A DNA stretch of 64,000 nucleotides, from the NCBI GenBank assembly GCA_028817895.1, contig JAPPOQ010000043.1, forward strand, positions 1 through 64,000, given 5' to 3'. This stretch comes from Ahrensia sp. (GTDB taxonomy: Bacteria > Pseudomonadota > Alphaproteobacteria > Rhizobiales > Rhizobiaceae). The notes beneath the pieces are model-generated. The model was not told the origin of the DNA. It did not search any database and worked only from the letters and a program-made list of their open reading frames with translations. A program made the position numbers and the translations under genes. This document shows, in pieces, positions 8,296 to 16,805 of this stretch (position 1 is its first letter; every line of letters begins with the position of its first letter).

Positions 8296-9585
8296 TCAGT
8301 CGAGATAGCCACCATGGCCCCGGCCCGTCTCGCGGTTGCCGCCGCGGCCCTGATCTCGGGCCGCCAATGTGCGCAGCCGCAATGCGTTGAGCCGGATGAA
8401 GCCGTTGGCGTCTTGTTGGTCATAGGCACCGGCATCATCTTCAAACGTGACAAGTGCTTCTGAATAGAGCGACTTCTTGGAAGAGCGGCCATTGACCATG
8501 ACATTGCCCTTGTAAAGCGTGAGCCGGACCTCGCCTTCGACGTGGCGCTGACTGTGGTCAATCGCGGCTTGCAGCATTTCCCGCTCGGGTGAGAACCAGA
8601 AGCCATTGTAAATCAGCTCTGCGTAGCGCGGCATCAACTCATCCTTCAGATGCGCAGCGCCACGGTCCAGCGTGATTGATTCCATCGCGCGATGAGCAGT
8701 GAGGAGGATCGTGCCACCTGGCGTTTCATACACGCCACGCGACTTCATGCCCACGAAACGGTTTTCGACCAGGTCGAGCCTGCCAATCCCGTTGTCGTGG
8801 CCGAGCCGGTTGAGTTCCGCCAGCAATTCTGCCGGGGAGAGTTGCACTCCATTGACCGAAACCGGGTCGCCTTGCTCGAAGCCAATTGTAATGTCGGTTG
8901 GCTTGTCCGGCGCATCCATGGGCGAAATTGTGCGCATATGGACATATTCAGGCGCGGGCTCGGCTGGATCTTCCAGCACTTTACCTTCTGACGATGAGTG
9001 CAGCAGATTGGCATCAACGGAAAAGGGAGCCTCGCCCTGTTTGTCCTTGGGCACCTGAATCTGATGCGCCTCCGCGAACTCAAGGAGATTGGTGCGCGAT
9101 TTGAACTCCCATTCGCGCCACGGCGCGATGACGCGAAGATCGGGGTCAAGCGCCCAAGCGGACAGCTCAAAGCGAACCTGGTCATTGCCCTTGCCTGTTG
9201 CGCCATGGGCAATGGCATCTGCGTCTGTTTCACGGGCAATCTCCACCAGACGTTTTGAAATCAGCGGGCGTGCGATCGATGTGCCGAGCAGATAGACGCC
9301 TTCATAGACAGCATTGGCCCGGAACATGGGAAAGACAAAGTCGCGAACGAACTCCTCGCGCACATCCTCGATATAGATCTCTTTAATACCGAGACTTTCT
9401 GCCTTGCGACGCGCCTCCTCCAACTCAGCTCCACCCTCGATCGTCGACTGACCAAGATCGGCAGTGAAGGTAACGACTTCGGCCTCATATTCGGTCTGCA
9501 ACCATTTGAGAATGATGGACGTGTCGAGACCGCCTGAATAGGCAAGCACAACCTTCTTCACGTCGGCCTTGTTAATTGTCGTCAT
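8296..9585 (-). CDS. argG: Argininosuccinate synthase
   Basis: This enzyme condenses citrulline and aspartate using ATP, the penultimate step of arginine synthesis. The 429-residue protein begins near the PP-loop nucleotide motif [13 protein letters not shown] and contains TADLGQ, the [11 protein letters not shown] loop and [11 protein letters not shown]. It is about 20 residues longer than usual because of an Arg/Gly-rich tail that ends in [12 protein letters not shown] 9585 was chosen because it starts the family sequence ([11 protein letters not shown]); the frame stays open for 55 more codons without similarity. It is divergent from the LysE gene. Confidence 0.96.
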   Translation of the reverse strand: MTTINKADVKKVVLAYSGGLDTSIILKWLQTEYEAEVVTFTADLGQSTIEGGAELEEARRKAESLGIKEIYIEDVREEFVRDFVFPMFRANAVYEGVYLLGTSIARPLISKRLVEIARETDADAIAHGATGKGNDQVRFELSAWALDPDLRVIAPWREWEFKSRTNLLEFAEAHQIQVPKDKQGEAPFSVDANLLHSSSEGKVLEDPAEPAPEYVHMRTISPMDAPDKPTDITIGFEQGDPVSVNGVQLSPAELLAELNRLGHDNGIGRLDLVENRFVGMKSRGVYETPGGTILLTAHRAMESITLDRGAAHLKDELMPRYAELIYNGFWFSPEREMLQAAIDHSQRHVEGEVRLTLYKGNVMVNGRSSKKSLYSEALVTFEDDAGAYDQQDANGFIRLNALRLRTLAARDQGRGGNRETGRGHGGYLD

Positions 9586-9728
9586 CGAAAATACCCGTTG
9601 ATGAGTGCGATTTGGGCGGACTCGCCGCCATTTTCCGGCGCACCATAATGTGAGATTTTCAAGGCACAAGACGGCTGGGGAGGCGCTCTTTGCCTCAAAC
9701 CGCAGATTGAACCGGGGCGGTGTCACCC

Positions 9729-10403
9729 ATGAGCGAATTCCTGCCCACACTTCCCGTGCTTGCGACCTTCAGCCTGGCCGGACTTCTGCTCGCTATCACG
9801 CCGGGGCCGGACATGACTTTGTTTCTGGGCCGCACATTGGCGCAGGGTCGCGCGGCCGGGCTTGCGACATTGGCAGGGACATCCTTTGGAACAATGATCC
9901 ACACCGTCCTCGCCGTGGCAGGAATCTCCGCCTTGCTGGCTGCTTCGCCCACTGGCTTCTGGATGCTGAAGATCGCAGGTGCCTTGTATCTTTTGTGGCT
10001 TGCTTTTCAGTCCATCGTCAAACGCTCAACCTTCGCGTTGAACCACGACTCACCTGCAACCGGTGCCCGACCCCAAGCGGAGCCGATGCGCCACATCATC
10101 ATGCGCAACGCCCTGATGGGATTGGGGGTCAATTTGCTGAACCCGAAGGTGGTGATTTTCTACATGACCTTTCTGCCGCAATTCATGGCCGCGGATGATC
10201 CGAATGCCTGGAAGATCATGCTGTTTTTAGGGCTTTTCTACACGCCGCTCACCGTCCCGCCGATGGTGACCATGATTTTGGCTGCGGATCGAGTGGCGCA
10301 TATACTCAAAAGCAAGCCCATCGTCTCGCGGGCCATAGATTGGTTGTTCGGAACAGTGTTCGCAGTCTTTGCCATCCGCATCCTCATGACAGAGGGCCGG
10401 TGA
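9729..10403 (+). CDS. LysE/RhtB-family amino-acid exporter
   Basis: A 224-residue inner-membrane protein with about five or six hydrophobic segments. It carries the N-terminal family signature [22 protein letters not shown] and, in the middle, [18 protein letters not shown]. LysE/RhtB proteins export basic amino acids, homoserine lactone or related compounds; the substrate is not predictable here. ATG 9729 has a G-rich stretch 11 bases upstream; GTG 9720 is the alternative but sits almost on that site. Confidence 0.88.
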   Translation: MSEFLPTLPVLATFSLAGLLLAITPGPDMTLFLGRTLAQGRAAGLATLAGTSFGTMIHTVLAVAGISALLAASPTGFWMLKIAGALYLLWLAFQSIVKRSTFALNHDSPATGARPQAEPMRHIIMRNALMGLGVNLLNPKVVIFYMTFLPQFMAADDPNAWKIMLFLGLFYTPLTVPPMVTMILAADRVAHILKSKPIVSRAIDWLFGTVFAVFAIRILMTEGR

Positions 10404-10484
10404 GGAAGCGACATCCAGCAAAAGTGGTCAAAGCGCAGCAAAGACGCTAGTGATCATCTGTGGCGACGCAGTTTTCGGGGTCCA

Positions 10485-11654
10485 ATGCCGAAGAATCGAG
10501 AAGACCGGGCACGGTCCAATGCGCCGTCAATAGACCAGCTGGAATATCGCCTCGCACAGCAGGAAGCGCTGGTGGATTTCAGCGCTTTCGTGCTGGAAAT
10601 GCCCGGCGAAGATGCATTGTTCAGGGAGGCCTGCCGCATCACAACGGTCGCGCTCAGTGTCGATCATGCCAAGGTGCTGAAATATCGCCCGCAACATAAT
10701 GATCTTCTCATCATCGAAGGAATGGGCTGGCGCGAAGGCGTTATTGGCGAAGCTTCGCTCGGCGCGAATGACGGCTCTCCGGCGGGCTTTGCCTTTTCAA
10801 ATCAAGTCGCCGTTCTGTCGGTCGATCTTGAAAAGGAGAAACGTTTTCGGCGCCCTGAACTGCTGGAACAACATGGCATCCGCCAGGCGATCAATGTGGG
10901 ACTTGAGCGTGGTGACGAACGATTTGGCGTGTTGGAAGCCGACTCAACAAGCGCTGAACGATTTACCGAACCGGATTTCTCTTTCCTGCGATCGCTCGCC
11001 AACATTTTGTGCGCGGCGATGCTGCGCCAAAAGGCGGAAGATGACTTGACTGTATCGCGCAATCAGGAACGCACGCTGCGCGCCGAAATGGAGCATCGTG
11101 TCAAGAATTTGTTTTCGGTTGTCATGGCGCTGATGACGCTTTCCGACCATGAGGCTCGTCAATCGGAACGATCATCCGACGCCATCGCATTGGCTCGTGA
11201 GCGCGTGATGGCGCTGTCGCGTGCCGGCCAGTGGTTCATGTCGTTTGGCCGAAAAGATACGCAAGAGGGATCGATTGCTGAGGACACCACAAGTGCCGTT
11301 CTAGAGCCTTATGGAAAACGCATTCGCATTCAGACACCGCAACCGCCGATTCCGGCCAATGCCGCAACGCCTCTGGCGCTTATTCTGCATGAACTTGCCA
11401 CCAATTCGGTCAAATATGGTGCGCTGAGCACGCAGCGCGGTTTCATCGATATCGAATGGGCTGTTGACCACGATATGATCAGCATGGACTGGCGTGAGTT
11501 TGAGGGCCCAGCCATCGAGGGACCGCCGATCAAAACCGGCTTTGGCCGTCGGCTTATTGAGGGCGTTTTAGCCGAGATTGACGGCACGATCGAACGCGAA
11601 TGGCTTCATACCGGCCTGCACGCGGTTGTGTCCTTCCCGGCAGGAAGAGGGTGA
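10485..11654 (+). CDS. Cytosolic GAF-domain sensor histidine kinase (HWE/HisKA_2 type)
   Basis: A 389-residue protein with no membrane segment. Residues about 25-180 form a GAF-like sensory domain (FREACRITTVALSVDHAKVL ... FTEPDFSFLRSLANIL). The phospho-acceptor is His204 in EMEHRVKNLFSVV, as in HWE/HisKA_2 kinases, and the C-terminal ATPase domain has LILHELATNSVKYGAL (N box) and TGFGRRLIEGVL. These kinases often answer light, redox or general stress. No response regulator gene is beside it, so its partner is unknown. It starts 82 bases after the LysE gene. Confidence 0.87.
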   Translation: MPKNREDRARSNAPSIDQLEYRLAQQEALVDFSAFVLEMPGEDALFREACRITTVALSVDHAKVLKYRPQHNDLLIIEGMGWREGVIGEASLGANDGSPAGFAFSNQVAVLSVDLEKEKRFRRPELLEQHGIRQAINVGLERGDERFGVLEADSTSAERFTEPDFSFLRSLANILCAAMLRQKAEDDLTVSRNQERTLRAEMEHRVKNLFSVVMALMTLSDHEARQSERSSDAIALARERVMALSRAGQWFMSFGRKDTQEGSIAEDTTSAVLEPYGKRIRIQTPQPPIPANAATPLALILHELATNSVKYGALSTQRGFIDIEWAVDHDMISMDWREFEGPAIEGPPIKTGFGRRLIEGVLAEIDGTIEREWLHTGLHAVVSFPAGRG

Positions 11655-11672
11655 GGGCGTGCGTCTGAACGC

Positions 11673-12785
11673 CTATGCGCCGCTCACTCGCTCCCCGGCC
11701 GCTTCACTGAGAAGCGTTACCAAAGGCACATTGATGAAGTAGTTGCTGCGACCGGCTGAAACCTTCTGTACAAAGCCGTTCTCTGTTAAAATATCCAGGT
11801 ATCTTGCAGCCGTTTGTCTCGTTATTCGCAAATCATTCTGAACAAATTCAATACGCGTATACGGATGCCTGAAGAGATTATTGAGCAGATCTTGTGAATA
11901 GAGCTTGGGCAGTTGCGTGCGCATCCTCTGTTTCATCGAATTCATCTGTGCCCGCATTCCTTCCACGATGGACAGCGTGATTATTGCTGTTTGTTCAACT
12001 GCTTCAAGCATGAAGAGTACCCATGCCTGCCAAAAGCCTTGATCGCGGACGTCCTGAAGTAGTTGATAATACTTGTCTTTGTTGGCATTGATGAAACGGC
12101 TGAGGTAGAGCACCGGGATATCGAGCAGATCGTTGAGGCAAAGGTAAAGGACGTTGATGATTCTTCCGATTCTGCCGTTCCTATCAGCGAATGGGTGGAT
12201 GCTTTCAAATTGGTGATGAATGAGAGCCATTTTAATTAGAGGGTCCAAGTCACATAAGTCGGGTTCATTTATGAATTGCTCCAACTCATTCATGTGGTGC
12301 TCAATATCGGCGCGAGTCTGGGGCGGTACGTAGATTATCTCGCCAGTCCTGTCGTTTCGAAGGGTCGTCCCAGGCGCATTTCGGAAACCATCTTGTCTGC
12401 TTTTGAGGACACGGTACATCGAAATGATGGATCGATTTGCGATGGCGCCATGCGCCTGCAGAAACTCATGTCCCAGTCGAAGGGTGTCACGGTATCGCGC
12501 AACTTCTTTTGCGGTAGGAGATTCCGTCATCTCAGACAGTAAGTCTTCTCTGAAAAGCTCGTCCTGAGTTGTGACGATATTTTCGATTTCCGAAGACGCC
12601 TTTGCTTCCTGCAAAGCCAAAGTGTTAATGAGTATCGATTGATTGGGGATTGATACGGCTTTGCCTTTTAGTTCTCCTAATGCGCGATTCGCTTTGGCGA
12701 GCGCTTTTAGAATCGCTACAGATTCTAGGTTGGCATCTGGCGGTAGAGTTGGCAGGTTATAGGTTGGCCTCAGCATGGCGCCCAT
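11673..12785 (-). CDS. fic: Fic-family protein, probable AMP-transferase with inhibitory helix
   Basis: A 370-residue protein: Fic N-terminal region, Fic core and a C-terminal winged-helix-like part (ITRQTAARYLDILTENGFVQ). Fic enzymes usually transfer AMP to protein hydroxyls. The catalytic loop at residues 197-208 reads HPFADRNGRIGR; position 202 is Arg (codon AGG) where the family has Gly, which may change nucleotide binding. The inhibitory motif (S/T)xxxE(G/N) is present at 64-69 as SSEIEN, before the core, so it is a class II Fic. GC is about 43-48% in two lines counted by hand, against about 62% in a line of neighbouring acs. A GAGG lies just before ATG 12785, inside a palindrome. Confidence 0.88.
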   Translation of the reverse strand: MGAMLRPTYNLPTLPPDANLESVAILKALAKANRALGELKGKAVSIPNQSILINTLALQEAKASSEIENIVTTQDELFREDLLSEMTESPTAKEVARYRDTLRLGHEFLQAHGAIANRSIISMYRVLKSRQDGFRNAPGTTLRNDRTGEIIYVPPQTRADIEHHMNELEQFINEPDLCDLDPLIKMALIHHQFESIHPFADRNGRIGRIINVLYLCLNDLLDIPVLYLSRFINANKDKYYQLLQDVRDQGFWQAWVLFMLEAVEQTAIITLSIVEGMRAQMNSMKQRMRTQLPKLYSQDLLNNLFRHPYTRIEFVQNDLRITRQTAARYLDILTENGFVQKVSAGRSNYFINVPLVTLLSEAAGERVSGA

Positions 12786-12789
12786 ATAC

Positions 12790-12826
12790 CCTCATGTTAA
12801 AAAATCCACAGATTTTTAACATGAGG
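12790..12826 (-). promoter_or_regulatory. Perfect 14-bp inverted repeat at the fic start
   Basis: CCTCATGTTAAAAA (12790-12803) is repeated inverted as TTTTTAACATGAGG (12813-12826) with a nine-base spacer. In the fic direction its proximal arm contains the GAGG that serves as ribosome-binding site for ATG 12785. It could be an operator for a dimeric regulator, possibly the Fic protein's own winged-helix domain, or an mRNA hairpin hiding the ribosome-binding site. The repeat itself is certain; its role is inferred. Confidence 0.7.
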
Positions 12827-12916
12827 ACTGGCATATGTTAAGCGAATAGTGGTTTATTTGACCAATCGCGTTCCTTCACGCCCTCCTCGCTGACGGAGAA
12901 AGCGCGCATCGGCCAC

Positions 12917-14872
12917 TCACCCCTTCTTGTTTTGACGGTTTTCGATCAGATCATCCACCACTGCCGGATCGGCCAGTGTGCTCGTATCGCCCAGCGAACC
13001 GAAATCGTCTTCGGCGATCTTGCGCAGGATACGGCGCATGATCTTGCCGGAGCGTGTTTTGGGCAGACCCGGTGCCCATTGAATGGCATCAGGTGAAGCA
13101 ATCGGGCCGATATCCTTGCGCACATGATTGCGCAATTCGGTGCGCAATTTGTCGGTTGGCTCGACACCTTTCATCAGGGTCACATAGCAATAGATGCCCT
13201 GGCCCTTAATGTCGTGCGGGAAGCCGACGACAGCCGCTTCCGAGACCGCTTCATGCAGCACCAGTGAAGACTCGACCTCCGCAGTGCCCATGCGATGTCC
13301 CGAGACGTTGATGACATCGTCAACGCGACCTGTGATCCAGTAATAGCCGTCTTCATCACGTCGACAGCCATCGCCCGTGAAATACTTCCCCTTATAGGTG
13401 GAGAAGTAGGTCTGGACGAACCGCTCATGATCACCATAGACCGTGCGCATCTGGCCCGGCCAGGAATGGGTGATGCACAGATTGCCTGAGGTGGCGCCTT
13501 CCAGCGGATTGCCGTCATTGTCGACAAGCTGCGGCCGAATGCCGAAAAACGGTGTCGTTGCCGAACCGGGTTTCAATCTTGTGGCTCCGGGAAGCGGCGT
13601 AATCATGTGGCCGCCGGTCTCGGTCTGCCACCATGTGTCAACGATCGGGCAGCGCCCGTCGCCAACGACATTGTAATACCACTCCCAGGCTTCGGGATTG
13701 ATGGGTTCACCCACCGTGCCAAGTATGCGCAGGCTGGACCGATCAGTCGCCGTCACCGGATCATCACCATGCTGCATGAGCGCGCGAATGGCCGTCGGTG
13801 CGGTGTAAAACTGATTGACCTGATGCTTGTCGCAGACCTGCCAGAAGCGCGAATTGTCCGGATAGTTCGGTACGCCTTCAAACATCAGCGTTGTGGCGCC
13901 ATTGGCGAGCGGTCCGTAGACGATATAGCTGTGACCGGTCACCCAGCCGACATCAGCCGTGCACCAGTAGATGTCACCATCGTGATAATCGAACACATAT
14001 TCATGCGTCATCGCCGCCCAGACCAGATAGCCACCGGTGGTGTGTAACACGCCTTTGGGCGATCCCGTTGATCCTGACGTGTAGAGAATGAAGAGCGGGT
14101 CTTCCGCATTCATTTCCTCCGGCGGGCACTCGGCATCCGCAGCGCCAACGGCATCGTGATACCAGACATCACGCGCCTCGTCCCAAGCGATGTCTCCGCC
14201 GGTGCGCTTGACGACGAAAACCGTGTCGACGGCCTGACCTTCCTGCGCAGCGATGGCGATTGAATCGTCAGTGTTCTTCTTGAGCGGGATCGACTTTCCG
14301 CCGCGCACACCTTCATCAGCAGTTATGATGCAGTTTGATTTGCAGTCCACAATGCGCTGCGCCAGCGAATCCGGCGAGAAACCGCCAAACACGATCGAGT
14401 GGACGGCACCGATGCGAGCGCAGGCGAGCATGGCATAAGCCGCCTCGGGGATCATCGGCATATAGATGGTGACACGGTCACCTTTCGCCACACCGCGTGC
14501 TTTCAGCGCATTGGCCAGTCGGCAGACATGGTCGTGAAGTTCGCGATAGGTGATCTTGGCATCGTCGGCAGGATCATCTCCCTCCCAGATGATCGCGACC
14601 TGATCTCCACGCGTCTCCAGATGCCGGTCGATGCAGTTGGCGGAGACGTTGAGCGTTCCATCTTCAAACCATTTGATGGAAACGTGGGGATAGTCATAGG
14701 TCCAGTTGCCAGCCTTGGTGTAGGGTTTGATCCAATCAACGCGCTGGCCATGTTCCATCCAGAACGCATCCGGATCGGTCGCACTCAGTTCGTACATCGT
14801 CTGGTATTTTGCTGCATCAATATGCGCGTTTGCCGCGATATCGGCGGGCACATCATAGATCTTGTCGGACAT
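12917..14872 (-). CDS. acs: Acetyl-CoA synthetase
   Basis: A 651-residue AMP-forming ligase that activates acetate to acetyl-CoA through an acetyl-adenylate. The family landmarks are in order: WIKPYTKAG near the start, the P-loop [27 protein letters not shown], the hinge region [20 protein letters not shown], and the C-terminal [10 protein letters not shown], whose Lys is the usual regulatory acetylation site. The length is normal. Upstream (14873-15110) is a non-coding stretch of 238 bases; it contains a GC-rich inverted repeat just before the start codon. Confidence 0.97.
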   Translation of the reverse strand: MSDKIYDVPADIAANAHIDAAKYQTMYELSATDPDAFWMEHGQRVDWIKPYTKAGNWTYDYPHVSIKWFEDGTLNVSANCIDRHLETRGDQVAIIWEGDDPADDAKITYRELHDHVCRLANALKARGVAKGDRVTIYMPMIPEAAYAMLACARIGAVHSIVFGGFSPDSLAQRIVDCKSNCIITADEGVRGGKSIPLKKNTDDSIAIAAQEGQAVDTVFVVKRTGGDIAWDEARDVWYHDAVGAADAECPPEEMNAEDPLFILYTSGSTGSPKGVLHTTGGYLVWAAMTHEYVFDYHDGDIYWCTADVGWVTGHSYIVYGPLANGATTLMFEGVPNYPDNSRFWQVCDKHQVNQFYTAPTAIRALMQHGDDPVTATDRSSLRILGTVGEPINPEAWEWYYNVVGDGRCPIVDTWWQTETGGHMITPLPGATRLKPGSATTPFFGIRPQLVDNDGNPLEGATSGNLCITHSWPGQMRTVYGDHERFVQTYFSTYKGKYFTGDGCRRDEDGYYWITGRVDDVINVSGHRMGTAEVESSLVLHEAVSEAAVVGFPHDIKGQGIYCYVTLMKGVEPTDKLRTELRNHVRKDIGPIASPDAIQWAPGLPKTRSGKIMRRILRKIAEDDFGSLGDTSTLADPAVVDDLIENRQNKKG

Positions 14873-15110
14873 CGAAACTCTCCCCGTATGGCGCGCGTTT
14901 CGCGCCGTCGTCCCAGATTTGGAGCCTTTTATCGCGGCTGCAAAGGCGCGTCCATCAGACGAAAGGCAGACAAATGTTTCAGCCGAGTCGCAATTGTTGG
15001 CTTGTCAAGCCACCCTTGAAACGAAATTGTGGATGTTGTGCTGAATAGCGCGTTCGTTGCGGCGCTTTAAGTAATCGGGGCCACGGCCCCGCGGCAACCG
15101 GTAGCCTGAT

Positions 15111-15806
15111 ATGGCCATCCCGTCTTCGTTTCTGCGTGCTGTTTTCCTCTTTACTTTTCTCCTTGTCCTGTCCGCCTGCGCTCAACTTGCCACGACGTCT
15201 TACAATGGCAAGCTCGGCCCAGAGGCGAGCTCTCTCAGCAAGCGTCAGCAAGCGCTGATTGTGGCCGCGCGCAAAAGGGCCGCGATTAAGCGTCATCGAA
15301 ATGCAACCCGAGCGGCTAAGAAACAGGGCCCGAAGACTGCATTGCTCAAGCGAAGGGCTCAATCTGCGAAAGCAAAAAACACTCAACGAAAGACCGTCAA
15401 AAAATCACGCAAGCTGCGCCGACGCGGAAAGTCAGGTACCGTTAAACACCGCAAGGTCAAACCCAACCGAAAGTCTTCCGCCTTTGTCGGCGGAGCCGCG
15501 CGTCGCATCACTTGGAACGCGCCGAGCCGATGCCTTCCGGCGCGATTGAAGAAAGTGCTGAATCAAATCACACGAAAATATGGGCGTATCACCGTCAACA
15601 GTACACATCGTAGTCGCCGTCGCAATCGGCTGGTAGGCGGAAAGCGGCGGTCCTATCATCTTCATTGCAAGGCGGTTGACTTTCGCGTTCACGGTCGAAG
15701 CCGTGGTCTGACACGCTGGCTGGCACGTCATCCGCTGGTGGGCGGCTTCAAGCGCTACTCTTCCGGGTTTTACCACATAGATACGGGCCCTAAGCGTAGT
15801 TGGTGA
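15111..15806 (+). CDS. Putative lipoprotein with M15-like (D-Ala-D-Ala peptidase-type) domain, longer paralogue
   Basis: A 231-residue protein with a lipoprotein signal (FLLVLSAC lipobox). A very basic linker, rich in Lys and Arg, spans about residues 45-120. The last 100 residues form a domain with the metal ligands of M15 peptidases: His183 and Asp190 in SYHLHCKAVDF and His222-Ile-Asp224 in GFYHIDTGP. Such proteins trim peptidoglycan stem peptides, or have lost that activity. A shorter relative is encoded at 16356-16781, beyond the inverted DUF1761 gene. The basic linker could bind DNA, teichoic-like polymers or LPS, but this is speculation. Confidence 0.8.
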   Translation: MAIPSSFLRAVFLFTFLLVLSACAQLATTSYNGKLGPEASSLSKRQQALIVAARKRAAIKRHRNATRAAKKQGPKTALLKRRAQSAKAKNTQRKTVKKSRKLRRRGKSGTVKHRKVKPNRKSSAFVGGAARRITWNAPSRCLPARLKKVLNQITRKYGRITVNSTHRSRRRNRLVGGKRRSYHLHCKAVDFRVHGRSRGLTRWLARHPLVGGFKRYSSGFYHIDTGPKRSW

Positions 15807-15821
15807 ACTTTAAGACCATCC

Positions 15822-16235
15822 TCACATTCCGAACCAGCCGATGATTGCGCCCTGCGCCAGCAGGACGACGAGGTAGTGTCCCGAATCGATGGCTGTCAGT
15901 GACCAGGGCTTGAATTGGAAGCGATGATTGACTGTCATTGATGTGAGAACGAAGCCGAGCCAGACCAGAAAGCCTGTCAGCAGGCCGTTGGCCAGCGTCA
16001 TCGCTCCTGCATGGAATATGATGCCGGTCAGCACAAACGCCATCACGAGATGCGAGAGCGCGGCAAAGACATAGATGACGGGCGTGTCGTTGGCTTCGAC
16101 GCTCTTGATCTGCTCTTCGCTGAATCCGTTTGCGGCGATCCAGGGTTTCGCCAGCGCACTGTACCATGCCGCCCCGATGCCCATGGAAACCACTGTGGCG
16201 ACCGCAATTGCGACCCAATTGACTGTTGCAAACAT
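15822..16235 (-). CDS. DUF1761 small membrane protein
   Basis: A 137-residue protein with about four hydrophobic segments. It begins MFATVNWVAIAVATVVSMGI and contains the AAWYSALAKPWIAA region characteristic of DUF1761. The function of the family is unknown. ATG 16235 was chosen because it begins the first membrane helix. The gene sits between two related M15-like lipoprotein genes and is transcribed against them. Confidence 0.85.
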   Translation of the reverse strand: MFATVNWVAIAVATVVSMGIGAAWYSALAKPWIAANGFSEEQIKSVEANDTPVIYVFAALSHLVMAFVLTGIIFHAGAMTLANGLLTGFLVWLGFVLTSMTVNHRFQFKPWSLTAIDSGHYLVVLLAQGAIIGWFGM

Positions 16236-16355
16236 CGGTATTTCCCCCTTGCAATGTGAATGGTGGTCAGCAGTTAACCAAACTTTCACACCCATTTTAA
16301 GCAAATTGCAGCGAAACTGATGAGGTTCTGTTAACGCTTTGGGATACCCTCTCCT

Positions 16356-16781
16356 ATGGCCGCGCTCCCCAAACGGGCCTCTTCAGCCATCACAATAATG
16401 CTTGTGGCCGTTGTCTTGACGGGCTGTTCAAGCCTGCCCGGTCTTTACAAGATCGGCGGCAAGGGCACGGTGGACTACAAGAAGATGTCATGGTGCGTGC
16501 CGTGGAGCCTGAAGCGTGTTTTGCGCCGTGTCGCCCATCGCTATGGCGATGTGATCGTGTTCTCCACCTGGCGCAGCCCCTGGCACAATTGGCGCGTTGG
16601 CGGAGCGTCGAGCTCCTATCACAAGACGTGTCAGGCGGTGGACTTCAAAGTGCGCGGAGCCAATATGCGCGAGGTCTACGCCTATGTGAAACGCCAGCCC
16701 GCCGTGGGTGGCCACAAGCTCTACTCACCGCGCAGAGGTGGTCACATCCACATCGATACGGGCCCTCGACGCACGTGGTAA
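16356..16781 (+). CDS. Putative lipoprotein with M15-like domain, shorter paralogue
   Basis: A 141-residue lipoprotein (lipobox VVLTGC) carrying the same domain as the protein at 15111-15806, but without the basic linker. Shared landmarks: W-x-P followed by LKRVLRRVAHRYG, SSYHKTCQAVDFKV with metal ligand His89, and HIHIDTGPRRTW with His132 and Asp134. The ending TGP(K/R)R(S/T)W is nearly identical in the two. A peptidoglycan carboxypeptidase role is plausible. It is convergent with the RND permease gene, 24 bases away. Confidence 0.8.
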   Translation: MAALPKRASSAITIMLVAVVLTGCSSLPGLYKIGGKGTVDYKKMSWCVPWSLKRVLRRVAHRYGDVIVFSTWRSPWHNWRVGGASSSYHKTCQAVDFKVRGANMREVYAYVKRQPAVGGHKLYSPRRGGHIHIDTGPRRTW

Positions 16782-16805
16782 CGTGGCCGCAGATACTCGA
16801 TTTAT

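Noticed and set aside
15076-15089. GC-rich inverted repeat GGGGCC-AC-GGCCCC before the longer M15-like gene
   Set aside because: Only a two-base gap and no T tract; likely chance in GC-rich sequence.
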